Assembly: GCA_963536495.1 (NCBI GenBank)
Contig: CAUTAF010000005.1
Coordinates: 45,318-109,317 of the forward strand
Source: CAJPPJ01 sp963536495
GTDB taxonomy: Bacteria; Bacillota_I; Bacilli_A; RF39; UBA660
Length of the DNA: 64,000 nucleotides
Reading direction: 5' to 3'
In this document: piece after piece, positions 7,688 to 17,014 of the stretch
How the letters are laid out: every line of letters begins with the position of its first letter
How positions within the stretch are numbered: the first letter of the stretch is position 1
Notes under the pieces: model-generated
The model's database searches: none
Seen by the model: only the letters and a program-made list of their open reading frames with translations
What the model was told of the DNA's origin: nothing
Position numbers and translations under genes: made by a program

Positions 7688-9670
7688 TTAATCTAAATCA
7701 AAATCAAATTCATCATAGATATTTTCTTTAATGATTTGCATATTTGAATTTGGTATTTCATTTAAAAATAAATTAGGATATGCTTTTTTAGGTTTATTAT
7801 ACATAATTCTTTCAGTATAAAAACTTAAATATAATTCCTTTTTGGCTCTTGTTAAAGCTACATAACATATTCTTCTTTCTTCTTCTAAGTCTTCTTCTGT
7901 TTGACATCTAAAACTAGGAAATATATCTTTTACCATTCCTACAACAAACACAACAGGAAATTCTAATCCTTTTGAATTGTGAATAGTCATAAGTTTTACT
8001 GCATTTAAACTTTCTTCTTCATCTCTAATTGATTTCTTTAAAGAAATTTCTTCTAATAACATACCTAATTTATCTCCGTTATCAGAAGATTTGTCTTCCA
8101 TTTCAGTTATTAAAAGTTTAAATTCTTCTATGTTTTCACATCTATCTTCATAATTTTCTCTGTATTTTATATTGCTTTGAATAAAATCGAAATAATGAGT
8201 TTCTTCTAAAAAATTTTCTAAAATTTTAACAATTTCAGTTCCACTTTCTAGTTTACTTTGACTTCTTTTAATTAAAAAGTAAAACTTTTCTATTTCTTCT
8301 CTTGCAACATTAGTTAAATTTATTTCTTTAGCATATCTTAAACTTTCAAAAAGACTTATATCATACTTTTCAGCAAATTCTCTTAATCTTTCTAAACTAA
8401 CATCTCCTATTCTCTTTTTAGGAGTATTCAAAACTCTCATTAAAGCTATGTCATCATTAGGATTATAAAATAATTTTAAAAAACTTATCATATCTTTAAT
8501 TTCAAGTCTATCATAGAAAGATAGTCCACCAAAAATCTTAAAAGGAATATTTTCTTTTAAAAATTTATCTTCAAATATTCTTGATTGAGCATTTGTTCTA
8601 TAAAGAATAGTTATATCATTATAAGAATATCCTTTTTTTATAAGATTTTTTATTTCAAAGCAAACTCTTTCACCCTCTGCATAGTTATTTCTACATTGTA
8701 AAACTTTAATAAGTTCTCCTTTTTCATTTGCTGTCCACAACTGTTTGTCTGTTTTAGCTTTATTACAATCAATAACTTTATTAGAACTATCTATTATTAC
8801 TTTTGTACTTCTGTAATTTTGTTCTAGCCTTATTGTTTTAGCATTAGGATAAGTTTTATTAAAACTTAATATATTCCTTATATCAGCACCTCTAAACTTA
8901 TAAATACTTTGGTTATCATCTCCTACAACACAAATATTTTCATATTTACTTGCTATCATTTCTATTATTCTAAATTGTATTTGGTTAGTATCTTGGTATT
9001 CATCTACCATTATATACTTATATCTTTCTTGTACTTTGTTAAGTATTTCTTTGTTTTCTAACAATTTTTTAGTTAGATATAATATATCAGCGAAATCAAT
9101 AGCATTATTTTCTTTTAAAAATCTTTCATAATAATTAAAAAAATCTATAATATATTGTTTTTTAGGGTGTTTTAGCAATGCTTGTTCCATAGCATTTATA
9201 TCATCAACTAATTCAAATTCTTTAAAATTTGAAAAATATCCTATAAGTGTTCCAATGTCCATATCCATATCATTTAAAAGATTATATCTTTTATCTAGTT
9301 CTTCAATAGCTTTCTTTTGGTCATCAGTATCATATACAGTTATATTTTCTTCATAACCTATATAATCATAATATACTCTCAAAAGTCTTAATCCAAAAGC
9401 GTGGAAAGTAGATATAGTACATTTCTTAGCCTCATCTCCTATAAGACTTGTAATTCTTTCTCTCATTTCATTAGACGCTTTATTAGTGAAAGTCAAAGCT
9501 AATATACTGTAAGGACTTATTCCGTTATTTTCTATCATATTCGCTATTCTATATGTAATTGTTTTTGTTTTACCTGTTCCTGCTCCTGCAAGTATTAAAA
9601 TAGCACCATTTATTTGCTCAACAGCTTGTCTTTGTTCTTTATTCAATTCAATTAATAATTGATTATTCAT
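7688..9670 (-). CDS. UvrD/Rep/PcrA-family superfamily 1 DNA helicase
   Basis: 660 residues, close to the usual length of Rep (about 670). ATP-driven 3'-5' unwinding of DNA is the known activity of the family. Visible motifs: Walker A GAGTGKT (29-35), motif Ia ALTFTNKA, motif II DEYQDTN (223-229), motif III GDDNQSIYKFRGA, motif IV QNYRST (284-289), motif V in the TIHNSKGLEFPVVF stretch and motif VI VALTRAKKELYL near the C-terminus. On a plasmid it may serve rolling-circle or conjugative replication, or repair. It is monocistronic: own promoter with AGACAA operator at 9712-9762 and terminator at 7642. The acidic end FDFDLD differs from the PcrA RNA-polymerase-binding tail. Confidence 0.95.
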   Translation of the reverse strand: MNNQLLIELNKEQRQAVEQINGAILILAGAGTGKTKTITYRIANMIENNGISPYSILALTFTNKASNEMRERITSLIGDEAKKCTISTFHAFGLRLLRVYYDYIGYEENITVYDTDDQKKAIEELDKRYNLLNDMDMDIGTLIGYFSNFKEFELVDDINAMEQALLKHPKKQYIIDFFNYYERFLKENNAIDFADILYLTKKLLENKEILNKVQERYKYIMVDEYQDTNQIQFRIIEMIASKYENICVVGDDNQSIYKFRGADIRNILSFNKTYPNAKTIRLEQNYRSTKVIIDSSNKVIDCNKAKTDKQLWTANEKGELIKVLQCRNNYAEGERVCFEIKNLIKKGYSYNDITILYRTNAQSRIFEDKFLKENIPFKIFGGLSFYDRLEIKDMISFLKLFYNPNDDIALMRVLNTPKKRIGDVSLERLREFAEKYDISLFESLRYAKEINLTNVAREEIEKFYFLIKRSQSKLESGTEIVKILENFLEETHYFDFIQSNIKYRENYEDRCENIEEFKLLITEMEDKSSDNGDKLGMLLEEISLKKSIRDEEESLNAVKLMTIHNSKGLEFPVVFVVGMVKDIFPSFRCQTEEDLEEERRICYVALTRAKKELYLSFYTERIMYNKPKKAYPNLFLNEIPNSNMQIIKENIYDEFDFDLD

Positions 9671-9711
9671 CTTTTTTTCAACTCCTTAAACCTTTTTAGT
9701 TTTGTACTTAT

Positions 9712-9762
9712 ATTATACCATAAAAAACGCAAAAAGTCAAGGTAAATCAGACAATAATGTCT
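9712..9762 (-). promoter_or_regulatory. Helicase promoter with upstream AGACAA-type operator
   Basis: Minus strand: AGACATTATTGTCT (9749-9762), 8 bp gap, -35 TTGACT (9735-9740), 17 bp spacer, TGGTATAAT (TATAAT at 9712-9717). Drives the helicase gene starting at 9670. Confidence 0.8.
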
Positions 9763-9790
9763 TTATATTATAAAATTAAATAAAAATAAA

Positions 9791-9812
9791 AAAGGACTTG
9801 TAAGTCCTTTTT
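9791..9812 (-). terminator. Terminator after the 9840 gene
   Basis: AAAGGACTTGTAAGTCCTTT hairpin (perfect palindrome) flanked by A and T runs, so it could work in both directions. It closes the operon of tail-tagged genes from 15005 to 9840. Confidence 0.8.
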
Positions 9813-9839
9813 GCAAATTCTTATAAGAAAAAATTTCTG

Positions 9840-10883
9840 TTACAACTCAATTTCTTTATCATTAGTTTTCTCTACTTCAGTTTCTTTTTCTACTTCAATT
9901 TCTTTTTCTTTAGAAATATTTTTATTTTTTTGATTTTCTTTCTCTAAATCTTCTATTAGTCTTGTCAAACTTCTAACATCTTTAGCATAAATATCTCTTA
10001 ATTCATTAAAATTTTCTGCATTTGTTACTCTTGTTTTTTCATCTGTATAATATTCTACTATTGCTTTTACCCTATCTATTTCTTCTTTTACTATGTTATC
10101 TTTCTTTCTTTCAAAAACCAAATTTGAATAATTTTCTTTTGAATAATCAGATATTAATTCTCCTGTTTTTTTATTTTCGTATACAACAATAACTTCTTCA
10201 TTTTCAACAAATTTTTCCCAAGTGTCATAATTCTCTTTTGAATTCAAGAAAAATAAAGGGTCATCATCTCTATACTTACGAAATAAATCTCCTACTTCTT
10301 TAAAATTTTCTCTTTTTTCATATTCGTCAGAATTTTTAAAAGTATTTCTATCGAAAATTTCTTCACCATCTTTATTATAGACTTTAAAATTGATAAAATT
10401 ATCTCTATATTCAACTTCCTTTTCATATATTTTTTTAAATTGTTCATCTGTAATATTTGTTTTAAAATCATCAGTTTTAAAATCAAAATCTTTAAAAACA
10501 TATCCTGAACTAAAAATTAATCCTGTTTTTACTTTTTCTTGAAGTTTATTATCTAATAAGTCATCTAACATCTCAACTTTAAATTTTTCTAAATCTCTTA
10601 TAAAAGTTAAAATTTCAAGTTTATTATCATCTCTTACATCATTTAAAGCCTTATAATTTTTTATATATTCTTCTAATTCATAATCATAATCAGGGTCGTA
10701 TGTTTCACGCAACATTTCTGAAAAACTTTCATCATCTTCACGCCCTATCCAATCCTCTTTAGTTAAACCATATCTATCTCTTTCGGGTTCAGGTTCAATA
10801 TTATCATTAATTTCTAAATTGTTAGGATACATTCTCTCTATAACATCTAAAACCTTATCTTTTATTTTGTTTTTTATTCCCAT
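9840..10883 (-). CDS. Tail-tagged acidic protein
   Basis: 347 residues, strongly charged. The middle region (about residues 165-270) carries the shared module in diverged form: an INFKVYNKDGEEIF strand, a DPLFFLNS segment in place of FWDNM, NYDTWEKF and then VYENKKTGELISDYSKENY. A coiled tail rich in Lys and Glu with EKEIEVEKETEVEK repeats ends in NDKEIEL, the common C-terminal tag. It is the last gene of an operon of four relatives (13503, 12235, 10922, 9840). No catalytic motif was seen. Start ATG at 10883 has GGGAAGTGG upstream. Confidence 0.85.
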   Translation of the reverse strand: MGIKNKIKDKVLDVIERMYPNNLEINDNIEPEPERDRYGLTKEDWIGREDDESFSEMLRETYDPDYDYELEEYIKNYKALNDVRDDNKLEILTFIRDLEKFKVEMLDDLLDNKLQEKVKTGLIFSSGYVFKDFDFKTDDFKTNITDEQFKKIYEKEVEYRDNFINFKVYNKDGEEIFDRNTFKNSDEYEKRENFKEVGDLFRKYRDDDPLFFLNSKENYDTWEKFVENEEVIVVYENKKTGELISDYSKENYSNLVFERKKDNIVKEEIDRVKAIVEYYTDEKTRVTNAENFNELRDIYAKDVRSLTRLIEDLEKENQKNKNISKEKEIEVEKETEVEKTNDKEIEL

Positions 10884-10921
10884 TATTTTTCCACTTCCCT
10901 TTTTTTTAAATATATTATTAC

Positions 10922-12136
10922 TTATTCTATTTCTAATTCTTTTTCTTCCTTAACTTTGTCTTGAACTTCTTCTTTGCTTACAATTTTTTCTTTATTTCCT
11001 TTTAAATTTTCTAACTTATCTTCGACTTTTTCTAATTCTTTTTCATATTTTTCTTTTAATTCAAAAAAATCTTTAGTTTTTATACAGTTATTTTCTATAT
11101 CTGTTTTTTCCATAAGTTCTTTTTTTATATTTTGTACTTCTTCATTTATAATTTCTTTCTTTTTTGAATTTACAACATTTTCAGAATATTCTTCAAAGCC
11201 TGTATAACCTTTTGTGTAAACTTCACCTTTTTCATCAGTTTCTTTTTCATAACATATAGAAACAATGCCTTTTTCAGCAAGAGTTTCATAACTTCTAATA
11301 TCTTTCAAATCCATATTATCCCAAAACTCTTTACTTTCTACTTCTAAAACTGTTTCTTTTAAAGTGTCAATATCACAAAGTGAACTATCATTTTTGTTAT
11401 ATAATATTTTATCAGGTGAAAGGATTGTGAAATTAGGCAATTCAACTTCTAAATTAAATTTTTTTACAAAATTATCTTCACTAATATCCCCTTTGAAATT
11501 ACTAGGGTGAATATTATAATCATTGTCAAAAACATATTTAAAATATTTTTCTAAATCTGTATTAGGTATTACCATTTCTTTTGTTTCATTTTCTGTTATT
11601 TTTCCATTTTTATCTCTATATTTTAAAGAACATTCTTCTAAATCGTCTAAAATCTCAGTTTTTACACTAATTTTTCCTTTTTCAAGTTCTAAATCTACAA
11701 TTTTTTCTTCGGTAAAATCATATTCTTTATTGAACCCCTCAAATTTATCTGCATTAGGGAACATTCTTCTTATATGGTCTTTGTTTTCTTCTATAAATTC
11801 ATTTAATCTATCTAAATCTTTTATGTCTTTATCTTTATCATATTCTAAAAAATATTCAAAAGTTTTACTCATAACTCCACTTGCGTCGCCTCCGACAAGT
11901 TCATCTGATATTTTGTAACCACCACCACATTTAAAAGAAAAATCTCCATTAGAAGTCATTCTAAAATCTCTTATAACATCTTTAGGTTTAAACTCTTCTT
12001 CTTTCATTACATTAAGTGTAAAACTATTTATTTTATGTAATAAATCAATATCCATTTGAAAAGTTCTAATTCCTGAACTTTGATTTTCATAAGTCATTTT
12101 CCCCTCATATCCAAAAAAATCTATTTTATTGCTCAT
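10922..12136 (-). CDS. Tail-tagged acidic protein, paralogue of 12235-13467
   Basis: 404 residues. The first 160 residues align with the next gene upstream without gaps of note: DFFGYE.K.TYENQ, VMKEE.F, VIRDF, a Gly-rich segment, and FPNA.KFEGFN.EYDF. The shared central module follows (LPNFTILSPDK, then EFWDNMDLKDIRSYE and a Tyr-rich YTKGYTGFEEY). The C-terminus is KEEKELEIE, a variant of the tag lacking the final hydrophobic residue. The two genes therefore arose by tandem duplication and have diverged strongly in the middle. A hairpin lies between them at 12162-12182. Function unknown. Confidence 0.87.
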   Translation of the reverse strand: MSNKIDFFGYEGKMTYENQSSGIRTFQMDIDLLHKINSFTLNVMKEEEFKPKDVIRDFRMTSNGDFSFKCGGGYKISDELVGGDASGVMSKTFEYFLEYDKDKDIKDLDRLNEFIEENKDHIRRMFPNADKFEGFNKEYDFTEEKIVDLELEKGKISVKTEILDDLEECSLKYRDKNGKITENETKEMVIPNTDLEKYFKYVFDNDYNIHPSNFKGDISEDNFVKKFNLEVELPNFTILSPDKILYNKNDSSLCDIDTLKETVLEVESKEFWDNMDLKDIRSYETLAEKGIVSICYEKETDEKGEVYTKGYTGFEEYSENVVNSKKKEIINEEVQNIKKELMEKTDIENNCIKTKDFFELKEKYEKELEKVEDKLENLKGNKEKIVSKEEVQDKVKEEKELEIE

Positions 12137-12161
12137 ATTTTTCTCCTTTTATTTTATAGAA

Positions 12162-12182
12162 AGTTGAGGTTTTTCCTCAACT
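12162..12182 (-). terminator. Intergenic hairpin between two paralogues (possible attenuator)
   Basis: AGTTGAGG / CCTCAACT with a five-base loop. On the minus strand it is followed only by a mixed T/A-rich stretch, so it is at best a weak terminator. It may reduce expression of the 12136 gene relative to the 13467 gene. Confidence 0.4.
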
Positions 12183-12234
12183 CTCTACTTAATTATTATT
12201 TTTTTAAAAAATCAATTTCTAAAAATATAAAAGT

Positions 12235-13467
12235 CTAAAAATCTATTTCTTTATCTTCTTTATTTTTAGTTTCTTCTTTTTCATCTTTACTTACATCTTT
12301 TTCTTTATTTTCTTTAAATTTACTTAATTTATTTTCTAGTTTTTCTATATTTTTATCATACTTTTCTTTTAATTCTTCAAAATAATCTTCTTTAATATAA
12401 TTTTCACTTTCTACAATATCTTTTACATCTTTTACAAAATCTTCTACTACTTTTTCTTCAAAAATTTTTCTAAGTTCTGTATCAACAGTAGGTCTTGCAT
12501 AATCATCATAATCTCTGTATTCAACTAATCCATCTTGGTATCCGTCATACCCCTCGAAACATACTATTAATCCAGTTTCTTCAAAATTATTCCAAGATTT
12601 TATATCATACATATTCATATTATCATAAAATTCTCTACCTTTAATATCTACTATCATTTCTTCCATTTTTTCAACTTCACTAGGTTCTATCATTCTACCT
12701 TTTTTATCTTGATAACCATAACCACCATCATCACTTGCAAAAGCCATTCCCTCATCTGTAAATACTTTAAAAGCTGGAAGTTTATCTTTTAAATCTAATT
12801 TTTCAACTAGATATTCAGTTGAAAGTCCAATATCATCTACTTTATATTTAATATCATTATAAAGTTCATCTCTATATTCAACACTATCTAAGAAATCTTT
12901 TATTAGTTCATTTTTTCCATTACTTAAATATTTTTTAGTTATATCATCAGAATATTCTAAATGATTATCTTCTAAGTTTTCTAACATATCTCTTTTAAAT
13001 TCAGCAATTTCTAAATCAAATTCAACATCTTCTTTTGTTTGACTAAAATCATACTCCCTATTAAATCCCTCAAACTTTTCTGCATTAGGGAATTTTCTTT
13101 CAATATCTTTAGAATTTCTTTCAATAAAATCATTTAAAATATCAAGTCTTTCTTTTGTTTGTTCTTTATCATAATCTAAAAATCTACTAAAAGCACCTGT
13201 AACAGCACCTGAAATATCTCCTTTTAAAAGTTCTCCACTAATATCATATCCTATTCCTGTTTTAAAAGTGAAATTACCATTATCCTTTTGTTTAAAATCT
13301 CTTATAACTTCTTTAGCATTAAAATCTTCTTCTTTCATTACATTGACTACAAAACTACTTATTTTAGGCAACAAATCACTGTCTACTTCAAATGTTCTTG
13401 CTCCTGTATGTTGATTTTCATAAGTTAGTTTTGCCTCATATCCAAAAAAATCTGTTTTTTTACTCAT
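12235..13467 (-). CDS. Tail-tagged acidic protein, paralogue of 10922-12136
   Basis: 410 residues from the ATG at 13467. An in-frame GTG at 13476 exists, but GGAG lies only two bases before it and 11 before the ATG, so the ATG is chosen. The first 160 residues are a clear paralogue of the downstream gene. The central module is complete: LPAFKVFTDEG near residue 232, EFYDNMNMYDIKSWNNFEETG, and a Tyr-rich YRDYDDYARP. A coiled segment and Lys/Glu-rich linker end in KEDKEIDF, the shared tag. No enzymatic motif or membrane segment was recognised. Confidence 0.88.
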   Translation of the reverse strand: MSKKTDFFGYEAKLTYENQHTGARTFEVDSDLLPKISSFVVNVMKEEDFNAKEVIRDFKQKDNGNFTFKTGIGYDISGELLKGDISGAVTGAFSRFLDYDKEQTKERLDILNDFIERNSKDIERKFPNAEKFEGFNREYDFSQTKEDVEFDLEIAEFKRDMLENLEDNHLEYSDDITKKYLSNGKNELIKDFLDSVEYRDELYNDIKYKVDDIGLSTEYLVEKLDLKDKLPAFKVFTDEGMAFASDDGGYGYQDKKGRMIEPSEVEKMEEMIVDIKGREFYDNMNMYDIKSWNNFEETGLIVCFEGYDGYQDGLVEYRDYDDYARPTVDTELRKIFEEKVVEDFVKDVKDIVESENYIKEDYFEELKEKYDKNIEKLENKLSKFKENKEKDVSKDEKEETKNKEDKEIDF

Positions 13468-13502
13468 AAATAACACTTCTCCTTTTTTATTTTAAGTTAT
13501 TT

Positions 13503-15005
13503 TTAAAAATCTATTTCTCTATCTGTTTTTTCTTCTTTAGTTTTTGATTTTTTCTTATTTTCTTTTTCTTTAGTTTTAATTTCGTCTTTATGTAAGACAT
13601 CAAACATTTTGCTCTTGCATTTATCATCTAATTGTAATAGTTTTTCTTTATCTTCAATTAAATCTCTTATTTCAATTTCTTTACAATTTAAAGCCTTACA
13701 TATATCAGCTTTGCTTTTTCCTGATAGTTCTTCTAAAACTTTATCTTCTTCATTTTTTAAGAAATCATCTTTTAGATAATTAACAAAACTTAAATTTTTA
13801 TAAAGATTTTCTTTTTCATCAGTATAGACTTCTATTTTTTCTTTTCCTTTACTGTCTTTAAATTCAAATGTAATTTCTTCTACAAAACCATCTTTTTTTA
13901 AATTATTCCATTCTTTAATATCTTTTAAATTTAAGTTATCCCAATATTCTTCACCTTTTTTATTTATTACTTCATTTTTTAAATTTTTAAGATTTTCATT
14001 GTTTTCAAATGAACCTTTATTTGAAAATAATTCACCATTTGAACTTATAGCTTTAAATGGTAAAGCACTTTCATATTTTTTCTCATCTGTATAATTGAAA
14101 AAACTCTTCACTTCATCATTAGGTATAAAGAAATTAAAATCTAAACTCAAAGCTGTTTCCATTCTTTTTTTACTAAAATCAATATCAGTTTTTCCATAAA
14201 CTACACAATCTTTCAATATATCCTTTTTGAAAATTTCAAGATTTTCATTCAAATTAGCTTTTTCTAAAAAATAGCTTTTTTCTTGTTCAAATTCGTCATA
14301 AACTTTTTGAAAGTTTTTCGGTTTTTTTTCTAATTTATCATTGTGTAATAATTCGTTTGCTAAAATATCTTTTTTTATATCTCTTTCACTATATATATCA
14401 TCATTTTCAATAACATTACATAAGGCTTTCAAATCTCCTCTTGAAATTTTTTCTTCGTTTATTTCATAATTTTTAATTCCTGTTGCTCTTTCGACTTCAT
14501 AACTAGCGTTTTCTAAATTATCTTTTATAATTTCTTTCATACCTATTTGCATATAAGTTTTTAGTTCTAACATTTCTAATATATGAATATCGTAACTTTT
14601 ATCTTTTGTTTTCTCTTCAATTCTTTCTTTAACTTCACCTGAAATTACATTTCCAAATTCACTTCTATTTTTTAAGTTCACTAAAGTTGCAATGTCTTCT
14701 GTTCTGCTTTCAAAATATGGTTTATAGACATCATCAGGTACAAAACTTTCTGTTAAAGAAGTTAAATTCATTCTATCATCTGTTTCTTTTTCAGGTTGCA
14801 TTTTATTTATTGTATTATTTAAGTTTTTTATTGTTTCTTCATATATAACAGCTTTAAAATCTTTCTTATTGTCTAAGGCTGTTTCAAACAATTCATTATT
14901 AAATTTGTTTAAATCTAAGTCTTCATTTTCTAACTTTTCTAAAAACTTTTCTAATTGTTTTTTAAAACTTTCTTTATTTGCAAAAATGCTTAACATTCTT
15001 TTCAC
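13503..15005 (-). CDS. Tail-tagged acidic protein, first of its operon
   Basis: 500 residues. The N-terminal half is helical and unlike the neighbours. The shared module appears around residues 305-400: ALPFKAISSNGELF, GEEYWDNLNLKDIKEWNNL and a Tyr-containing strand. A helical tail rich in Lys and Glu ends in EEKTDREIDF, the shared C-terminal tag. It is the first of four relatives transcribed leftward. An extended -10 TGATATAAT lies upstream (15031-15039). Start ATG 15005 has AAAGGGG upstream. Function unknown; internal placement in a run of related genes suggests they act together or replace one another in different hosts. Confidence 0.87.
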   Translation of the reverse strand: MKRMLSIFANKESFKKQLEKFLEKLENEDLDLNKFNNELFETALDNKKDFKAVIYEETIKNLNNTINKMQPEKETDDRMNLTSLTESFVPDDVYKPYFESRTEDIATLVNLKNRSEFGNVISGEVKERIEEKTKDKSYDIHILEMLELKTYMQIGMKEIIKDNLENASYEVERATGIKNYEINEEKISRGDLKALCNVIENDDIYSERDIKKDILANELLHNDKLEKKPKNFQKVYDEFEQEKSYFLEKANLNENLEIFKKDILKDCVVYGKTDIDFSKKRMETALSLDFNFFIPNDEVKSFFNYTDEKKYESALPFKAISSNGELFSNKGSFENNENLKNLKNEVINKKGEEYWDNLNLKDIKEWNNLKKDGFVEEITFEFKDSKGKEKIEVYTDEKENLYKNLSFVNYLKDDFLKNEEDKVLEELSGKSKADICKALNCKEIEIRDLIEDKEKLLQLDDKCKSKMFDVLHKDEIKTKEKENKKKSKTKEEKTDREIDF

Positions 15006-15030
15006 CCCTTTTACTTTTCTTTATTAGTAA

Positions 15031-15058
15031 ATTATATCATAATTACCTTATTTTCTAA
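15031..15058 (-). promoter_or_regulatory. Probable promoter of the 15005 operon
   Basis: Minus strand TTAGAA, 16 bp, TGATATAAT (TATAAT at 15031-15036). The -35 is weak but the extended -10 is good, and it lies between a terminator and the first gene of the operon. Confidence 0.5.
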
Positions 15059-15118
15059 TTTATTTTAAGAATTTTATAAAAAAATTTTATAAATTTATTA
15101 AAATTAAAAACGACTAAT

Positions 15119-15144
15119 AAAAAAAGGTTGATTAAATCAACCTT
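15119..15144 (-). terminator. Terminator after the 15159 gene
   Basis: AAGGTTGA / TCAACCTT stem followed on the minus strand by seven T. It ends the long operon that starts at 23511. Confidence 0.8.
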
Positions 15145-15158
15145 AGAGATTATTTTCT

Positions 15159-15716
15159 TTATTTTTTAAATATTTTATCCAATATTTCTTTAACATTTTC
15201 CATATTTTCTTTTAAAGCTGTATCATTCAAAATCTTATCTTTGAAAACTTTGTTTCCTAAATCTAAAATTACTTTAATTTCACCATTACCATTGTCTTTA
15301 ATTTTATTAATAAAGTCTTCCATTCCTTTAAAAAGTTTTTCATCAGTAACATCTTCTTCTTTGTTTGTTTCTTCCTTTTCAGATTTTGTTTCTATATTTT
15401 TTTCTTTTTCTTCTAAGTCTTCTAATTCTTTTGTATTTTCTTCATTTTCAAATTGTTTAATTAGTTGTTTATATCCTAATTCATCAAGAACCTTTATTAA
15501 CTTATTTTTATCTTTAACAAGATAATCTCCAAAATAAGCAATCTTACAACCTATAAGCAATCTTCCATTTTTTAAAGTATTTTCTCTAAATTCTAAAATC
15601 TCATAATCATTTTGAAAAGATTTTTCTACAAAACTTGCCACTTCTAAAAGGTTATCTTTTCTTATTTGTAAAACTTCTAATTCTTCCACTATTACTTTTT
15701 TTAATTTTTTTATCAT
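15159..15716 (-). CDS. Hypothetical acidic helical protein
   Basis: 185 residues. Two parts are visible: an N-terminal alpha/beta region to about residue 95 (with YFGDYLVKDKNKLIKVLDELGYK) and an acidic, Glu-rich linker followed by a C-terminal helical segment with EVKVILDLGN-like strands. No known domain was recognised. It is the last gene of the long leftward operon and is followed by a strong terminator. Confidence 0.75.
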   Translation of the reverse strand: MIKKLKKVIVEELEVLQIRKDNLLEVASFVEKSFQNDYEILEFRENTLKNGRLLIGCKIAYFGDYLVKDKNKLIKVLDELGYKQLIKQFENEENTKELEDLEEKEKNIETKSEKEETNKEEDVTDEKLFKGMEDFINKIKDNGNGEIKVILDLGNKVFKDKILNDTALKENMENVKEILDKIFKK

Positions 15717-15741
15717 CTTTTACTCTCACTTCCTTATTCTA

Positions 15742-15864
15742 TTATTTTTCATTTTCGTGTAACATTTCAATTATTTTATTATTTATTTCTTCTACATCTA
15801 CATCATCTTTTTCTAACTCTTTAATAAATTCTTTTAATTTTTCTTTTAATTCATTTCTTTCCAT
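15742..15864 (-). CDS. 40-residue charged small protein
   Basis: A complete reading frame of 40 codons plus TAA, starting MERNELKEKLKEF and ending LHENEK. The ATG at 15862-15864 lies directly after the stop of the 15868 gene and has a GGAAGTG ribosome site at normal spacing, in line with the surrounding operon. The sequence is an amphipathic charged helix. It fills what would otherwise be a 150-base gap between two genes. Confidence 0.6.
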   Translation of the reverse strand: MERNELKEKLKEFIKELEKDDVDVEEINNKIIEMLHENEK

Positions 15865-15867
15865 ATT

Positions 15868-16449
15868 TTACACTTCCTTTTCTTTATATTTTTCTAAAAA
15901 ATCTTTTTCATTAAATACTTCAAAATAATAATAATTTCCTGTTTTTTCTCTTACAATATAATTTCCTAGATAGATTTTTTTATTTTTTCTTTCGCTTTTA
16001 AAACCACCAAAATCTATCTCAAAAAAGCCTTTTTCTAAAAGTTCTTTCTTTTTTTCGTCAAAATTAACTCTATTTTTCTTTCCACAAAAAATAAAAACAT
16101 CATTAAGGTTATCTAATTCTACTTTAATAGCTTGATAAAATTTTTTGTGATAATCTTTAAATTCTTGAAAACTCATTTTTAATTCTTCTAATCTTTTTAA
16201 AAACTCTTCATTTTTTAAATTTTCTTCCATCATTTCTTCATATTCTTTTGAAAAATAAGTTTTACTGCTGTTTTCTTCTCTTAATTCTATATCCGTCCAA
16301 TCATAACCAATATCATTGTAACGAACTAATGAAAAAGGCATTTTAAAATCCTTATCCATATTATTATCTTTTGTTTGTTTTGATAAACATAAATTTGATA
16401 ATTTTGAAACTAGCCTACCCATTCTTTTTATTAAACATAAATCTGACAT
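15868..16449 (-). CDS. Hypothetical protein
   Basis: 193 residues from the ATG at 16449, which overlaps the upstream stop region (GGTTGGTTTTAAAATG); an internal Met at about residue 31 is a possible alternative start. A helical middle (EEYEEMMEENLKNEEFLKRLEELKMSF) is followed by a beta-rich C-terminus with FFEIDFGGFKSERKNKKIYLGNY. No domain was recognised. Translationally coupled with the MmcB-like nuclease gene upstream. Confidence 0.72.
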   Translation of the reverse strand: MSDLCLIKRMGRLVSKLSNLCLSKQTKDNNMDKDFKMPFSLVRYNDIGYDWTDIELREENSSKTYFSKEYEEMMEENLKNEEFLKRLEELKMSFQEFKDYHKKFYQAIKVELDNLNDVFIFCGKKNRVNFDEKKKELLEKGFFEIDFGGFKSERKNKKIYLGNYIVREKTGNYYYFEVFNEKDFLEKYKEKEV

Positions 16450-16450
16450 T

Positions 16451-17014
16451 TTAAAACCAACCTACCTTTTTTTCTTCTTTTTCTTCTCTTTTTCTATGAA
16501 ACCAATATTTAAGATAACCTATTCTATAAATAATATTTAATTGTTTTTCATCTATTGGACTTGCTAAATTGTTATTTTTTGGACTTTTATATTTTTTTAA
16601 AACCCACTCTTCACCTATAAGTTCATCATTTTTATTTGTCTTTTGGCAAATTTCAGCAACTAAAATTCCTGCATTTTCAGGTACTAAATCTTTGATTTTA
16701 TCTAATATATAATAGGGAACAGCATAATAGAAATTCTTTATATTTCCACTATGATTATGTTTCTTCTTGAAATCAGCTTTAAAATCTGCAACTGATACTT
16801 TTATTTCAATTTCTCTTAGAAACATTTTTTTACTTACAGATAGTATATCACATTCGTGGTCAACAATCCTTACATATTTTTTACCATAAATAGAAGTTTT
16901 ATCTTCATAATAGCAACCATTCATACTATCAAATCTTGGTACTACAACTAGAGAAGATTTTTCAAAAAAATCATAAATTAATAGTTCCATTTGTTCAGTT
17001 GTTATTTTTTTCAT
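16451..17014 (-). CDS. MmcB-like PD-(D/E)xK family protein
   Basis: 187 residues. The block HECDILSVSKKMFLREIEIKVS (E54, D56, E68, E70, K72) followed by VADFKADFKKKH and NFYYAVPYYI matches MmcB-like and related phage proteins of the PD-(D/E)xK nuclease fold, where the Asp and the ExK form the metal site. The later AGILVAEIC strand also fits. The C-terminal YLKYWFHRKREEKEEKK tail is basic. Likely a DNA repair or DNA-processing nuclease. Its start overlaps the end of the preceding gene by 20 bases, typical of a tightly packed operon. Confidence 0.7.
   Translation of the reverse strand: MKKITTEQMELLIYDFFEKSSLVVVPRFDSMNGCYYEDKTSIYGKKYVRIVDHECDILSVSKKMFLREIEIKVSVADFKADFKKKHNHSGNIKNFYYAVPYYILDKIKDLVPENAGILVAEICQKTNKNDELIGEEWVLKKYKSPKNNNLASPIDEKQLNIIYRIGYLKYWFHRKREEKEEKKVGWF

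Noticed and set aside
9749..9762. LexA (SOS) boxes as an explanation of the AGACAA palindromes
   Set aside because: The sequence differs from known LexA sites, and the palindrome lies upstream of -35 rather than over the core promoter. No lexA-like gene is in the window.
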